A stretch of 64,000 nucleotides of DNA from an uncultured Cellulomonadaceae bacterium (GTDB lineage: Bacteria; Actinomycetota; Actinomycetes; Actinomycetales; Cellulomonadaceae). A model generated the notes under the pieces. That model was not told where the DNA came from. It saw only the letters and a program-made list of their open reading frames with translations, and ran no database searches. The stretch covers positions 372,001 through 436,000 of the forward strand of contig CANLXM010000002.1 of the NCBI GenBank assembly GCA_947495165.1, given 5' to 3'. Positions 15,914 through 25,982 of the stretch are shown in pieces (the first letter of the stretch is position 1; each line of letters opens with the position of its first letter). The position numbers and the translations under genes were made by a program.

Positions 15914-16705
15914 TCAGCCGGTGACGCGAATGAACATGGGGTTGGACTGCCAGATGTTGCGGAACTGGATCGTCTTGCCCGGGACCGGGGAGTCGATCTG
16001 CTGGTTGCCACCGGCGTAGATCGAGATGTGCCCCGGCGTCCAGATCAGGTCGCCCGGCTTCGCGTCGGCGCGGGAGACGACCGTGCCGGCGTAGCGCTGC
16101 TGGCTCGAGGTGCGCGGCAGGGAGATGCCGGCCTGGGCGTACACGTAGGACGTGAAGCCGGAGCAGTCGAAGCCACGCGGCGAGGAGCCGCCGCTGACGT
16201 ACGGGACGCCCACGTAGCGGCTGGCGATCGCGATGATCTTGCTGCTGGAGGCCGCACCCTTGGGCGCCTTGGTGGCCTTCTCCTGCTTGGCGGGCGCCTC
16301 GGCCCGCGGGGCCGCGGTGCGCTCGACGGAGCGGGAGGCGCGCGGCGTCACGACGACGGGCTCGGGCTCCGGCTCGGGGGCCGGCTTGACCTTGACGACC
16401 TCGACGTCCTCGACGCTGAGCGTCCAGCTGGCGTCCGCGACGGTCACGACCGGTGCGGCGTCGAGCTGGGCGCGCGCCTGCGAGGTGAGCGCGGTGACGT
16501 CGGCGGTGCCGAGGGCCACGTTCGAGTCGTTGGTCGCGGCGGCGGCCGGGTTGGCGATCATCGTCACGAGCAGCGACGACGATGCGGCCACGAGCGCCGA
16601 GCGGCGACCGGCCTGCATCAGGTTGTCGCCTGCGGCGTCGCTGATGACCTGGCTGATGGGGCGACGCGCGGCGCGGTGCCGGGCGCGAGTCGAGCTAGTG
16701 GACAC
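15914..16705 (-). CDS. secreted NlpC/P60 (C40) cell-wall endopeptidase
   Basis: 263 residues from a GTG placed seven bases after GGAGAGG; an ATG 15 bases upstream has no better site. A basic N-terminus and hydrophobic stretch (LVAASSSLLVTMIANPAAAA, ~38-58) form the signal peptide. A Pro/Glu-rich spacer with a Val-rich segment follows, then the C-terminal C40 domain: catalytic Cys in GFDCSGFTSYVYAQ (~181), catalytic His in PGHISIYAG (~226) and a third polar residue in QQIDSP. Family members cleave the D-Glu to diamino-acid bond of peptidoglycan stem peptides. A c-di-AMP riboswitch lies directly upstream, the known arrangement for actinobacterial wall hydrolases such as Rpf proteins. Confidence 0.92.
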   Translation of the reverse strand: MSTSSTRARHRAARRPISQVISDAAGDNLMQAGRRSALVAASSSLLVTMIANPAAAATNDSNVALGTADVTALTSQARAQLDAAPVVTVADASWTLSVEDVEVVKVKPAPEPEPEPVVVTPRASRSVERTAAPRAEAPAKQEKATKAPKGAASSSKIIAIASRYVGVPYVSGGSSPRGFDCSGFTSYVYAQAGISLPRTSSQQRYAGTVVSRADAKPGDLIWTPGHISIYAGGNQQIDSPVPGKTIQFRNIWQSNPMFIRVTG

Positions 16706-16730
16706 GTAGTACCTCTCCAAGGACGCCTTC

Positions 16731-16925
16731 GAGGTTAGCTGTCGGGTTCGGATGGGAGATCACCCGGCCGTCCGGACCAAGGTCCGTCTGGCTTCACCCC
16801 AGGGCGCTGTTGCCAGCACCCAAATGTGGTTCCCCCGCCCCTGCCATGCGGATGTGTGGTTCCCACGCGCAGTGGCAGAGCTCGGCGTTCTGCGTGTGGG
16901 CCTCACCCAGGGATCCGGGTGAAGC
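16731..16925 (-). promoter_or_regulatory. c-di-AMP (ydaO/yuaA-type) riboswitch
   Basis: The minus strand between the DtxR-family gene and the NlpC/P60 gene carries the conserved blocks of the class in order: GGGGGAACC (near 16835-16828), GGGGTGAAGCC (16800-16790) and the 3' block CCGAACCCGACAGCTAACCT ending at ~16731. The 3' block is nearly identical to the one I know from Streptomyces rpfA leaders. It ends about 26 bases before the GTG. The limits of the 5' side are approximate. Confidence 0.85.
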
Positions 16926-16959
16926 AAGACGAAGGTACCCCACCCGTCGACCGAATGTC

Positions 16960-16979
16960 ACGTTCCGATCACGGAACGT
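16960..16979. repeat. 20-base palindrome upstream of the riboswitch
   Basis: ACGTTCCG and CGGAACGT flank a 4-base centre. It lies between the stop of the DtxR-family gene and the riboswitch, so it may be that gene's terminator or an operator at the promoter of the wall hydrolase. Confidence 0.45.
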
Positions 16980-17038
16980 TTCACGTGTTGTTCACCAAGT
17001 CGGTCACAACGGTCGACGACGGCGCAAACGTGCGCCGA

Positions 17039-17740
17039 TCAGGCCTGGACGAAGATGTGGCGCGCGATCTCCTGCGGGAGCTCGAGCACGGTGTCCGCGC
17101 CCTCGGACGTCACCGTGAGGATGCCCTGCGGCTGCTCGACGAGGATCTCGGTCCCCGGCGTGATGCCCGCGCTCGCGAGGCGGCCGAGGAGCTCGACGTC
17201 CGTCTGCAGCGGCTCGCCCAGGCGGGCCACCGTGGCCGTCCGCCGCTCGCCCGCGCTCACCCCGGCCGCGAACAGCGGCAGGCCGACGACGCCCGCGAGG
17301 AAGTTGACCTCCTCCTCGCTCTCGCCGAGCTCGACGAGCCCCGGGATCGGGTTCCCGTACGGCGAGAAGGACGGGTGGTCGAGCAGCTCGACGAGGCGCT
17401 TCTCCACGCGGTCGCTCATGACGTGCTCCCAGCGGCACGCCTCCTCGTGGACGTACTCCCAGTCGAGACCGATGACGTCGGTCAGCAGGCGCTCGGCGAG
17501 ACGGTGCTTGCGCATCACCCGGACCGCCTTGAGCTGACCGAGCTCGGTGAGCTGCAGGTGCCGGTCGCCGCTGACGATCACCAGACCGTCGCGCTCCATC
17601 CGGGCGACGGTCTGGGAGACCGTGGGTCCCGAGTGCCCCAGGCGCTCGGCGATGCGCGCCCGCAGGGGGACGATGCCCTCCTCCGCCAGCTCGTAGATGG
17701 TCCGCAGATACATCTCGGTGGTGTCGATCAGGTCGCTCAC
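17039..17740 (-). CDS. DtxR/IdeR-family metal-dependent transcriptional regulator
   Basis: 233 residues. N-terminal winged helix (MSDLIDTTEMYLRTIYELAEEG, recognition helix region HSGPTVSQTVARMERDGL), then the metal-binding dimerisation domain with HRLAERLLTDVIGLDWEYVHEEACRWEHVMS (~80-110), which has the Cys/Glu/His ligands of the family, and a C-terminal SH3-like domain (~160-233). Length and the third domain fit IdeR/DtxR rather than the shorter MntR. It represses iron uptake genes when Fe(II) is bound and controls iron storage. No iron box was seen nearby. It is divergent from the next gene, 103 bases away. Confidence 0.9.
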   Translation of the reverse strand: MSDLIDTTEMYLRTIYELAEEGIVPLRARIAERLGHSGPTVSQTVARMERDGLVIVSGDRHLQLTELGQLKAVRVMRKHRLAERLLTDVIGLDWEYVHEEACRWEHVMSDRVEKRLVELLDHPSFSPYGNPIPGLVELGESEEEVNFLAGVVGLPLFAAGVSAGERRTATVARLGEPLQTDVELLGRLASAGITPGTEILVEQPQGILTVTSEGADTVLELPQEIARHIFVQA

Positions 17741-17843
17741 GCCGCCCAGCCTTCCGTCGAGTGGTTCACGAGCAGTCTAGGCCGCCTGCCCTGACAGGGG
17801 CGCGGGCCGTCTGCGGGGCGCACGCTGCCCGTATCCTCGACGG

Positions 17844-18964
17844 GTGACCGCACCCGACGTCCAGCGCGTGACCATGCTTGCGTCATGCGACAGCCTGGCC
17901 CAGCGTGCACGGTGGGGGCGCTCGGAGGAGGAACACCAGAGCGCTGTCGCGACCGTCGTCGGCGACCTGCGGCTCGCCCGTCTCCTGGGCTACGACGTCG
18001 TGCTGACCTACGCACAGCTCCTCGACGGGATCGTGCTGCTCGAGCTGGGACCCGCCGGCGTGGCGCGCGCGCTCGGCGTGGACCAACGCCGGCTCCCGCT
18101 GGTGGTGAGCGCGCCGTCACAGGATCTCTCCGCAGTCATCCCCCACATGGAGTCGGAGGACTTCGAGTCCTCCTCTGAGGCGGCTCTGATCGCCGACGGC
18201 GCGACGACGAGCGCGGCACTCGCGCGCGTCCAGCTGCTCCGCGCGGCGTGGATCGCTGCCAGCGCGCAGGACCGTTCGCTCGTGATCGGGGTGCCACCGC
18301 GCGCGAGCGTCGCCGGCTTCCTCGGCGAACCACCACGGGTCGCCCCCGAGGCCCTTCCCGTGGTCGCCCGCCTCCGGGACTCACCCACCAGGAGCGCGTA
18401 CCGAACAGCACGCAACGATGCCGTGGCGAACGAGCAGATCTCCGAGCATGACGCCGAACTCCTGGATCGCTGGTGGGCGGATGCGTACGACGCCATGCTC
18501 GCGGAACAGCACGGCGCATCCCTGCTGTCGGTCGAGACGAGCTCGCATCGGCGTGCTGCGGGAAGCCAGCGCCTGTGCGTCGTCGAGAGCACTGCCCGGA
18601 ACCTCCGCAACATGCCCCCCGCGCTGTTCGAGTCGGTGGTGTTCCAGGTGGCGCAAGTCGCCGAACGACGCGAGGAGGGCGCCCTCCTCACCCAGAAGGG
18701 TGTGACCGCGATCTCCTACGTCGTGCGCCGCGCATGCGACCCCGCGGACCGAAGATCAGACTCGCGGGGCGCATGGGTGCGGATCGCGATCCTCGCACCG
18801 CTGGCTTTCGTGGCTTTCGCCAGCGACCTTCTGGGCGAGGGCGCTTTTCGCGTCGCGCTCCTCGCCGGCATCGCCCAGGGCCTGCCGTGGACGGACATCT
18901 TCGCGCTGGTCGCACTCAGGCGCGACGACACTGGCCCTGTCGTCTACCTCAAGGAACACGGCGC

Positions 18965-18968
<4 letters not shown>
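17844..18968 (+). CDS. unrecognised protein coupled to a Nudix hydrolase
   Basis: 374 residues from a GTG. The N-terminal half is mostly helical with Ala/Leu-rich segments (LRLARLLGYDVVLTYAQLLDGIVLLELGP, broken here by charged residues). The middle has polar stretches such as HMESEDFESSSEAALIADGA, and the C-terminal ~70 residues contain two hydrophobic segments (IAILAPLAFVAFASDLLG and FRVALLAGIAQGLPWTDIFALVAL). I recognise no family or catalytic motif. Its TGA overlaps the ATG of the Nudix gene by four bases, so both are made together. A role in sensing or in handling a nucleotide signal is conceivable but not supported by any motif. Confidence 0.5.
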
Positions 18969-20654
<1,686 letters not shown>

Positions 20655-20890
20655 CACCATCGACGTACGAGCCCCCGGCTAGCATGTCTGCGCCGCGACG
20701 ATATGGCTCGGCGGAGACACGAAAGATAGGCAGCGCGTGAGACTCGATCCCAGCCCGTCGCAGAGCCGGCTGCGCACCCACCTGTCGGGCCGTCAGACCC
20801 TCGCCACGCGCCCCGCGAGCCTGACCGATGCCTGAGGCGACCACCGACACGTCGGTGCGTCTCCGAAGTTATGGGGAGAGCGGAGGTGAC
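20655..20890. other. non-coding gap between serC and the acyltransferase gene
   Basis: No convincing gene or strong hairpin. A 32-codon GTG frame on the plus strand ends just inside the extended upstream frame of the acyltransferase and is not supported. A promoter for the acyltransferase is presumed here, but no clear -35/-10 was identified. Confidence 0.4.
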
Positions 20891-22933
20891 ATGCCACGCC
20901 TCCGGGGGGACATCGAGGGCCTGCGCGCTCTCGCCATCACGCTGGTCGTGCTCTATCACGCCGGTGTGACCGCGCTGCCGGGCGGGTTCGTCGGCGTCGA
21001 TGTCTTCTTCGTCATCTCCGGGTTCCTGATCACCGGGGTGCTGCTTCGCGAGATCCAGTCCACCGGCCGAATCTCGCTCACGAGCTTCTGGGCACGCCGA
21101 GCGCGGCGCCTCGTGCCCGCCAGTGCGCTCGCGCTCGTCACCACGGCGCTGGCTGCATGGTTGATCCTTCCGATCACCGCGTGGCGCGCGCTGGGCGGCG
21201 ACATCGTCGCGGCGACCTTCTACGTTGTGAACTGGCGGTTCGCCGAGCGATCCGTGGACTACCTCGCCGCGGACGCCGACGACTCGGCGATCCTGCACTT
21301 CTGGTCCCTCGCGGTGGAGGAGCAGTTCTACATCGTCTGGCCCCTCGCTCTCACGCTGGTCCTGTTCCTGGGCGCACGACGACGCCGGCGGGGCACCCGT
21401 ACCCTCCCGATCGCGGTCGCGCTCTGCGCCATCGGCGGGGCCAGCCTCGTCTGGGCACTCTCGTCGGCCCAGAACGACGACCCCACAGCCTTCTTCGTGA
21501 CGACAGGGCGTCTCTGGGAGCTTGGCGTGGGCGCTGGTCTGGCAGTGACGACCCAGATGTGGGGGCGTATGCCGAAGATGCTGGCGTCGTGGGTGTCGAT
21601 GTGCGGCCTTGCCGCGGTCCTCGCCAGCGCCCTCCTGCTCGACGCTCAGACCGCGTGGCCCGGCCTCGCGACCCTCCTGCCCACGCTCGGGACCGCGGCG
21701 GTGATCGCCGGAGGAGTCGGGCGGCACGCCACCATCGCCACGCGGCTTCTCGGAGTCCGCCCCTTCGTGTTTCTCGGTGGCCTCTCGTACTCCCTCTACC
21801 TGTGGCACTGGCCCGTCCTGGTCTTCGGCCGCCACCTGCTCGACGACGACGGGCTCACCGCGTCCCTCGGGCTCGCTGCCGTCTCGTTCGTCCCGGCAGT
21901 TGCCAGCCTCTATCTCGTGGAGAACCCGATCCGCTTCCATCGTCGGCTCCGGAAGCATGACTGGGCGTCCCTGTCGCTGTGCGCGAACCTCATGCTCGTC
22001 GCAGCCGTGGCCGGACTGGCGCTGGTCGCGGCAGCGGCCAGCGCACCGGCGCCCGAGGACGAGGAAGTCGTGGCGTTTCCCGGGGCGCGAGCCATTGGGC
22101 AGGGGCCTGTGCCGCCCCACTCGGGCACGTTCATCCCCGCCATCCAGGACGCCGCTGCCGACAACCCCGACGTGTACGCCGACGGTTGCCATGTCCCACC
22201 CGCGGGAGTCGACGTCGCGACCTGCGTCTACGGATCTCCCGACTCGGACGTCGTCGTCGCGCTCGTGGGCGACTCGCACGCGGCGCAGTGGCAACCGCCC
22301 CTGCGCCAGCTCGCCGAAGAGCGCGGCTGGCGGCTCGAGACCTACACCAAGTCGGGGTGTCCGTTCGCCGACGTAGCCGTACGATCTGACCTCACGGGTG
22401 CGCCATATCCGGAGTGCTCCGAATGGAATGCGGCTGCTCGCGCAGCACTGTACGCTCATCCTCCTGACGTGATCATCGTGAGCAGCGCTGGCTACTACGA
22501 GGTCCTGTCGCCGGATGGCTCGGAGCTCGCGCCGGATGCGTCAGCCAGAGCGATGGTCGACGGCCTCGCGAGGAGCTGGCAGGGCGCTATGGCGGTCTCC
22601 GAGCTGGTCGTCGTCGTCGACACCCCCATGCCGGGGATTGACGTCCCGACATGCGTCGCCGAGAACATGACCAACCCGGACGCCTGCGCAGTCTCGCTCG
22701 ACCAGGCCGCGCAGTCCTCGGCGGCACGCCTTCAGCATCAGGCCGCAGCCGACGTGAAACCAGATCTCGTCGTCGAACTCACCGACCAGATCTGCCCTGG
22801 GGGCGTCTGCGCCCCTGTGATCGGCAACGTTCTCGTCTGGCGCGATCTCCACCACCTGACGGCGACCTACGGGAGGACGCTCTCCCCCGCACTGGAGGGT
22901 GCGCTCGACGCCCTACCCGCTCTAGCAGAGTGA
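20891..22933 (+). CDS. membrane O-acyltransferase fused to a C-terminal SGNH domain
   Basis: 680 residues. The ATG is chosen because GGAGG stands six bases upstream and the family start motif (LRGDIEGLRALAITLVVLYH) follows at once. The first ~390 residues form a ~10-11-helix acyltransferase-3 domain (GGFVGVDVFFVISGFLITG, HFWSLAVEEQFYIVWPL, YSLYLWHWPVLVFGRHLL). A final membrane segment leads to an extracytoplasmic SGNH domain with GDSHAAQW (~460) and a C-terminal DLHHL (~651) supplying the catalytic Ser and Asp/His. OafA-like proteins of this type move acetyl or other acyl groups onto surface polysaccharides. It stands just before the wecB-led polysaccharide genes. Confidence 0.92.
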   Translation: MPRLRGDIEGLRALAITLVVLYHAGVTALPGGFVGVDVFFVISGFLITGVLLREIQSTGRISLTSFWARRARRLVPASALALVTTALAAWLILPITAWRALGGDIVAATFYVVNWRFAERSVDYLAADADDSAILHFWSLAVEEQFYIVWPLALTLVLFLGARRRRRGTRTLPIAVALCAIGGASLVWALSSAQNDDPTAFFVTTGRLWELGVGAGLAVTTQMWGRMPKMLASWVSMCGLAAVLASALLLDAQTAWPGLATLLPTLGTAAVIAGGVGRHATIATRLLGVRPFVFLGGLSYSLYLWHWPVLVFGRHLLDDDGLTASLGLAAVSFVPAVASLYLVENPIRFHRRLRKHDWASLSLCANLMLVAAVAGLALVAAAASAPAPEDEEVVAFPGARAIGQGPVPPHSGTFIPAIQDAAADNPDVYADGCHVPPAGVDVATCVYGSPDSDVVVALVGDSHAAQWQPPLRQLAEERGWRLETYTKSGCPFADVAVRSDLTGAPYPECSEWNAAARAALYAHPPDVIIVSSAGYYEVLSPDGSELAPDASARAMVDGLARSWQGAMAVSELVVVVDTPMPGIDVPTCVAENMTNPDACAVSLDQAAQSSAARLQHQAAADVKPDLVVELTDQICPGGVCAPVIGNVLVWRDLHHLTATYGRTLSPALEGALDALPALAE

Positions 22934-22993
22934 GCCGGAACCACAGCGAGTAGGGGAGCTCGCGCCGAGCAGCACGGGGGAGCCGGCCGCCGT

Positions 22994-23035
22994 GCTGCAC
23001 GCCGCACGCCGCACGCCGCACGCCGCACGCCGCAC
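22994..23035 (+). repeat. heptanucleotide tandem repeat (GCCGCAC)x6
   Basis: Five exact copies of GCCGCAC (23001-23035) preceded by one variant copy GCTGCAC (22994-23000), lying 96 bases before the wecB start codon. The unit is not a multiple of two or three and sits in the promoter/leader region, so copy-number changes could alter spacing. Confidence 0.85.
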
Positions 23036-23130
23036 GCGATGCTCGCACGTTCAGGTAGCCTTCAAGCGGGGTGGAAGCAGACCGGATGCCTGCCCCACAG
23101 ACACGACGAACGGACGAGGTCGCACACTCC

Positions 23131-24273
23131 ATGCTTATCAAAGCAATGCCGATCTACGGCACGCGCCCCGAGGCGATCAAGATGGCTCCAATCGTGGCGG
23201 CGTTCCAAGACTCCCCCCTCTTCGACCCGCACGTCGTCGTCACCGGGCAGCACCGCGAAATGCTCACCCAGGTGAACGACACCTTCGGGATTGTTCCCGC
23301 AGGCGACCTGGACATTTTCTCGCACGGGCAAGGCCTGGAGGCCGTGACCAGCCGCACACTGGACCGACTCACTCCAGTGCTCAAGGACGTTCGCCCGGAC
23401 GTGGTTGTGGTACAGGGAGACACGACATCCGCTTTCGCCGCGGGTCTTGCTGCTTTCTATCTCAAGATTCCCGTCGTCCACGTAGAAGCAGGACTGCGCA
23501 CGCCGACAATCTGGTCCCCATTCCCGGAAGAGGGCAACCGCCGCCTCCTCACGCGCATCACGTCGCTCCACCTGGCACCAACCCAGGGAAGCAAGGCAAA
23601 TCTTGTCCACGAGGGCGTAGACCCGAGCACGATCGCCGTGACAGGCAACACCGTGATCGATGCATTCCTCTCAGTAGCGCAGGGTGACCGAGCCTTCGAG
23701 TCTCCGGAGCTCGATGGCGTCGACGACGGTCGACCGATCGTCCTGGTCACCTCTCACCGCCGGGAGTCATGGGGGGACCCCATGCGCCGGACGGCAGCCG
23801 CCCTCCGCGAGCTGTCCATACGTGAGCCCGGCACCCTCTTTGTCCTCCCGCTCCACGCCAACCCGTTGGTCCGCGACATCTTCCGGCCGGCCCTCGAGGG
23901 GCTGCCCAACGTTCGCCTGACCGAGCCGCTCGGCTACAACGACTTCGCGCGTCTGACCGCGATGTCCAGGCTCGTCGTGACGGATTCGGGCGGCGTGCAG
24001 GAAGAGGCACCTTCACTGGGGAAGCCGGTCCTGGTCCTGCGTGAGGACACCGAGCGACCGGAAGCGGTCACAGCAGGAACCGCCAAGCTGATCGGCACCG
24101 ACCCGGAGCTGATCGTCTCCAATGTCTCGGCACTCCTCCATGACGAGAGCGTCTACGCGGCCATGGCCAACGCAGTCAACCCGTACGGCGATGGCAAGGC
24201 CGCGGAACGCTCCGTTGCCGCCATCGCGGCGATGTTCGACCGCGCTTCACGCCTCCCGGACTTCACGGTCTGA
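23131..24273 (+). CDS. wecB: UDP-N-acetylglucosamine 2-epimerase
   Basis: 380 residues from the ATG that opens the family N-terminus (MLIKAMPIYGTRPEAIKMAP); a longer upstream frame is not conserved. Family motifs include VTGQHREMLTQV, VVVQGDTTSAFAAGLAAFY, HVEAGLRT, and the C-terminal VTDSGGVQEEAPSLGKPVLVLRE with the phosphate-binding DSGGxQEE. The enzyme interconverts UDP-GlcNAc and UDP-ManNAc in the cytoplasm, supplying WecC encoded ~5 kb downstream. The gene converges with a minus-strand glycosyltransferase gene over a 47-base gap with no clear terminator. Confidence 0.95.
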   Translation: MLIKAMPIYGTRPEAIKMAPIVAAFQDSPLFDPHVVVTGQHREMLTQVNDTFGIVPAGDLDIFSHGQGLEAVTSRTLDRLTPVLKDVRPDVVVVQGDTTSAFAAGLAAFYLKIPVVHVEAGLRTPTIWSPFPEEGNRRLLTRITSLHLAPTQGSKANLVHEGVDPSTIAVTGNTVIDAFLSVAQGDRAFESPELDGVDDGRPIVLVTSHRRESWGDPMRRTAAALRELSIREPGTLFVLPLHANPLVRDIFRPALEGLPNVRLTEPLGYNDFARLTAMSRLVVTDSGGVQEEAPSLGKPVLVLREDTERPEAVTAGTAKLIGTDPELIVSNVSALLHDESVYAAMANAVNPYGDGKAAERSVAAIAAMFDRASRLPDFTV

Positions 24274-24320
24274 CCGTTCTTCATCAATCGGACCCCGAGG
24301 CCGAGCGCTGTCAAAACGCG

Positions 24321-25982
24321 TCACACGCCACCAAAGTATGACCTCGCCTCGGTGAGGCGCCCCGCGACGAGCGACGTCCAGGCGTCGAGGATGCGCTGCT
24401 CGTCCAGCACAGGAACCGCACCGTAGTGCGCCACGGCCTCTGCCAAGGCGCCCTCGGGACGCACCGACAGGATCGCGTCGGCGGCCGACGCGATCGTGTC
24501 GTGGACGATCTCAACCGGCCATGCTTCTTCAACACCCGTCCATCTGCGCGCAACCCCGAGCGCTCCTGAAGCCATCCCCTCGGCCAGCGCGAGGTGCTGA
24601 CTCTCCACGTCCGACAGAGACAGCACGACACCGATCTGCCGGTACCAGCTCGGCATGTCGTGGCCGGGGTCATCGAAGAACACGCCGCCCCTCAAGAGGG
24701 GGTCGTGCTTGATCCGCCCCATCGCCTCTGACCACTGCGCACGCGCACTTCGATCGCGTGACCAGTTGAGATAGTCGTGCGGCAGCGCCGACCGAATGCG
24801 CAGGTTGTAGCGCGCATCGACCGACCTGAGGCGAGATACAAGCTCGAGTGCGAGGTCGAGCCGCTTGAGAGCGGGGCGAATACCCACCATGCCCAAGGTG
24901 AACTGCGCCCCTGGGAGCTTGGGGCGGGCGTAGCGGTGATACGGAACGTAGTTCGGAATCACGACCATCTTGGCGCTCGGCCACCCAAACCGCTCGACGA
25001 GCTCACGGCCGACCCAGGGAGCGACCACCGTAAGAGCATCGAACCGCTCGGTGTCGACCCCGCGCGGGAAGTCGGTGGTGACCTCGTACCTGTGCCCTCG
25101 CACGATCAAGAACGTGCTGGGGCTTGCATGTCGCTGCAACCAGCCCGCATGAGGACGGATCCACTCGGCCACCACAGTGTCCGATCGCCGCAAGAGATCT
25201 GTCGCCTGTTGGACGTCGTCAGGCCGTGCAACGTTCGTCCACTCCTGCAGAGTCGCCGAGGCAACCCTGTGCGCGGCGAGCTCGCCCATCAGTGGCTCGA
25301 TAAACCCTAGATTGGTCCCGAACACCCCGACCCGCGTGGAGAGCCGGTCTGGCACGCGGCGGTCCAAGAGACTTCTGAGAACGGTAGCCGCAGCGGCGGG
25401 ATCTGCCCACTGTGTGCGGGCAGCTGCGCCCCGCGGGCGTCCGGCGAACTGTGCCTCCCAAGGCTCGTCCCAGCCAGCCCGGGAGGGATCGCCATCCTCG
25501 CTGGAGCCAGCTTGGACGGAGATCGGCCGGTCATCCGCGTGACCAGCTCCTCTCGGCGGGTCTTCGCGAGAGAGCACGACGACCTCTGGACGCCGCGCTC
25601 CCAACGCCGCCTCGATCTGGTCGCGGCCTTCCTCTGAGTCGGTGATGATCTGCAACGGCGCCACGACGTCCGCTGCCGCAGCGAGGACATCCACCCACCC
25701 CCGCGCTTCAGGGAACCGTACGTGCGCGTCCGGAACGACGAGGAGCCACAGGGCACTGTTCTGGCGGTCACGCTGACCGATGCTCGCAACAGCGCCCGGT
25801 TCGCAGATCACGAGCGCACCCCGCGCCCGCATCTCTCGTGAGCGGGAGAAGTCATTCTTCGACACAGTCAAGACGTCGACCCCCTCGCTCTGCAGCAAGG
25901 CGACCAAGTCCTCACGGAACGCTGCGCAGCGGGCGCTGCCATGAGCCGCAGGATCAAACGCGGCAACAACCTCGCGTGTCAT
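24321..25982 (-). CDS. GT-B-type glycosyltransferase with extra N-terminal domain
   Basis: 553 residues. The N-terminal ~210 residues (VLTVSKNDFSRSREMRARG, ALVICEPGAVASIGQRDRQN) form an unfamiliar alpha/beta domain. The C-terminal ~350 follow a GT-B plan: RVGVFGTNLGFIEPLMGELA, IVRGHRYEVTTDFPRGVDTE, AKMVVIPNYVPYHRY, LGMVGIRPALKRLDLALELV, and a donor-site-like DVESQHLALAEGMASGALG, where a family-4-type Glu-rich motif is expected. It is probably a cytoplasmic glycosyltransferase for the surface polymer made by this region; donor and linkage are unknown. The ATG overlaps the stop of the upstream membrane-protein gene (ATGA). Confidence 0.7.
   Translation of the reverse strand: MTREVVAAFDPAAHGSARCAAFREDLVALLQSEGVDVLTVSKNDFSRSREMRARGALVICEPGAVASIGQRDRQNSALWLLVVPDAHVRFPEARGWVDVLAAAADVVAPLQIITDSEEGRDQIEAALGARRPEVVVLSREDPPRGAGHADDRPISVQAGSSEDGDPSRAGWDEPWEAQFAGRPRGAAARTQWADPAAAATVLRSLLDRRVPDRLSTRVGVFGTNLGFIEPLMGELAAHRVASATLQEWTNVARPDDVQQATDLLRRSDTVVAEWIRPHAGWLQRHASPSTFLIVRGHRYEVTTDFPRGVDTERFDALTVVAPWVGRELVERFGWPSAKMVVIPNYVPYHRYARPKLPGAQFTLGMVGIRPALKRLDLALELVSRLRSVDARYNLRIRSALPHDYLNWSRDRSARAQWSEAMGRIKHDPLLRGGVFFDDPGHDMPSWYRQIGVVLSLSDVESQHLALAEGMASGALGVARRWTGVEEAWPVEIVHDTIASAADAILSVRPEGALAEAVAHYGAVPVLDEQRILDAWTSLVAGRLTEARSYFGGV

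Noticed and set aside
16731..16925. T-box or other amino-acid riboswitch
   Set aside because: No T-box sequence is present; the block order and the 3' element match the ydaO class.
20737..20835. 32-codon GTG open frame between serC and the acyltransferase gene
   Set aside because: Short, no ribosome-binding site that stands out, Arg/Ser-rich, and no family; not enough support for a gene.
22994..23035. Possible CRISPR array
   Set aside because: The repeat unit is seven bases with no spacers; it is a simple tandem repeat.
24274..24320. Terminator between wecB and the convergent GT gene
   Set aside because: No stem longer than a few base pairs could be found in the 47-base gap.
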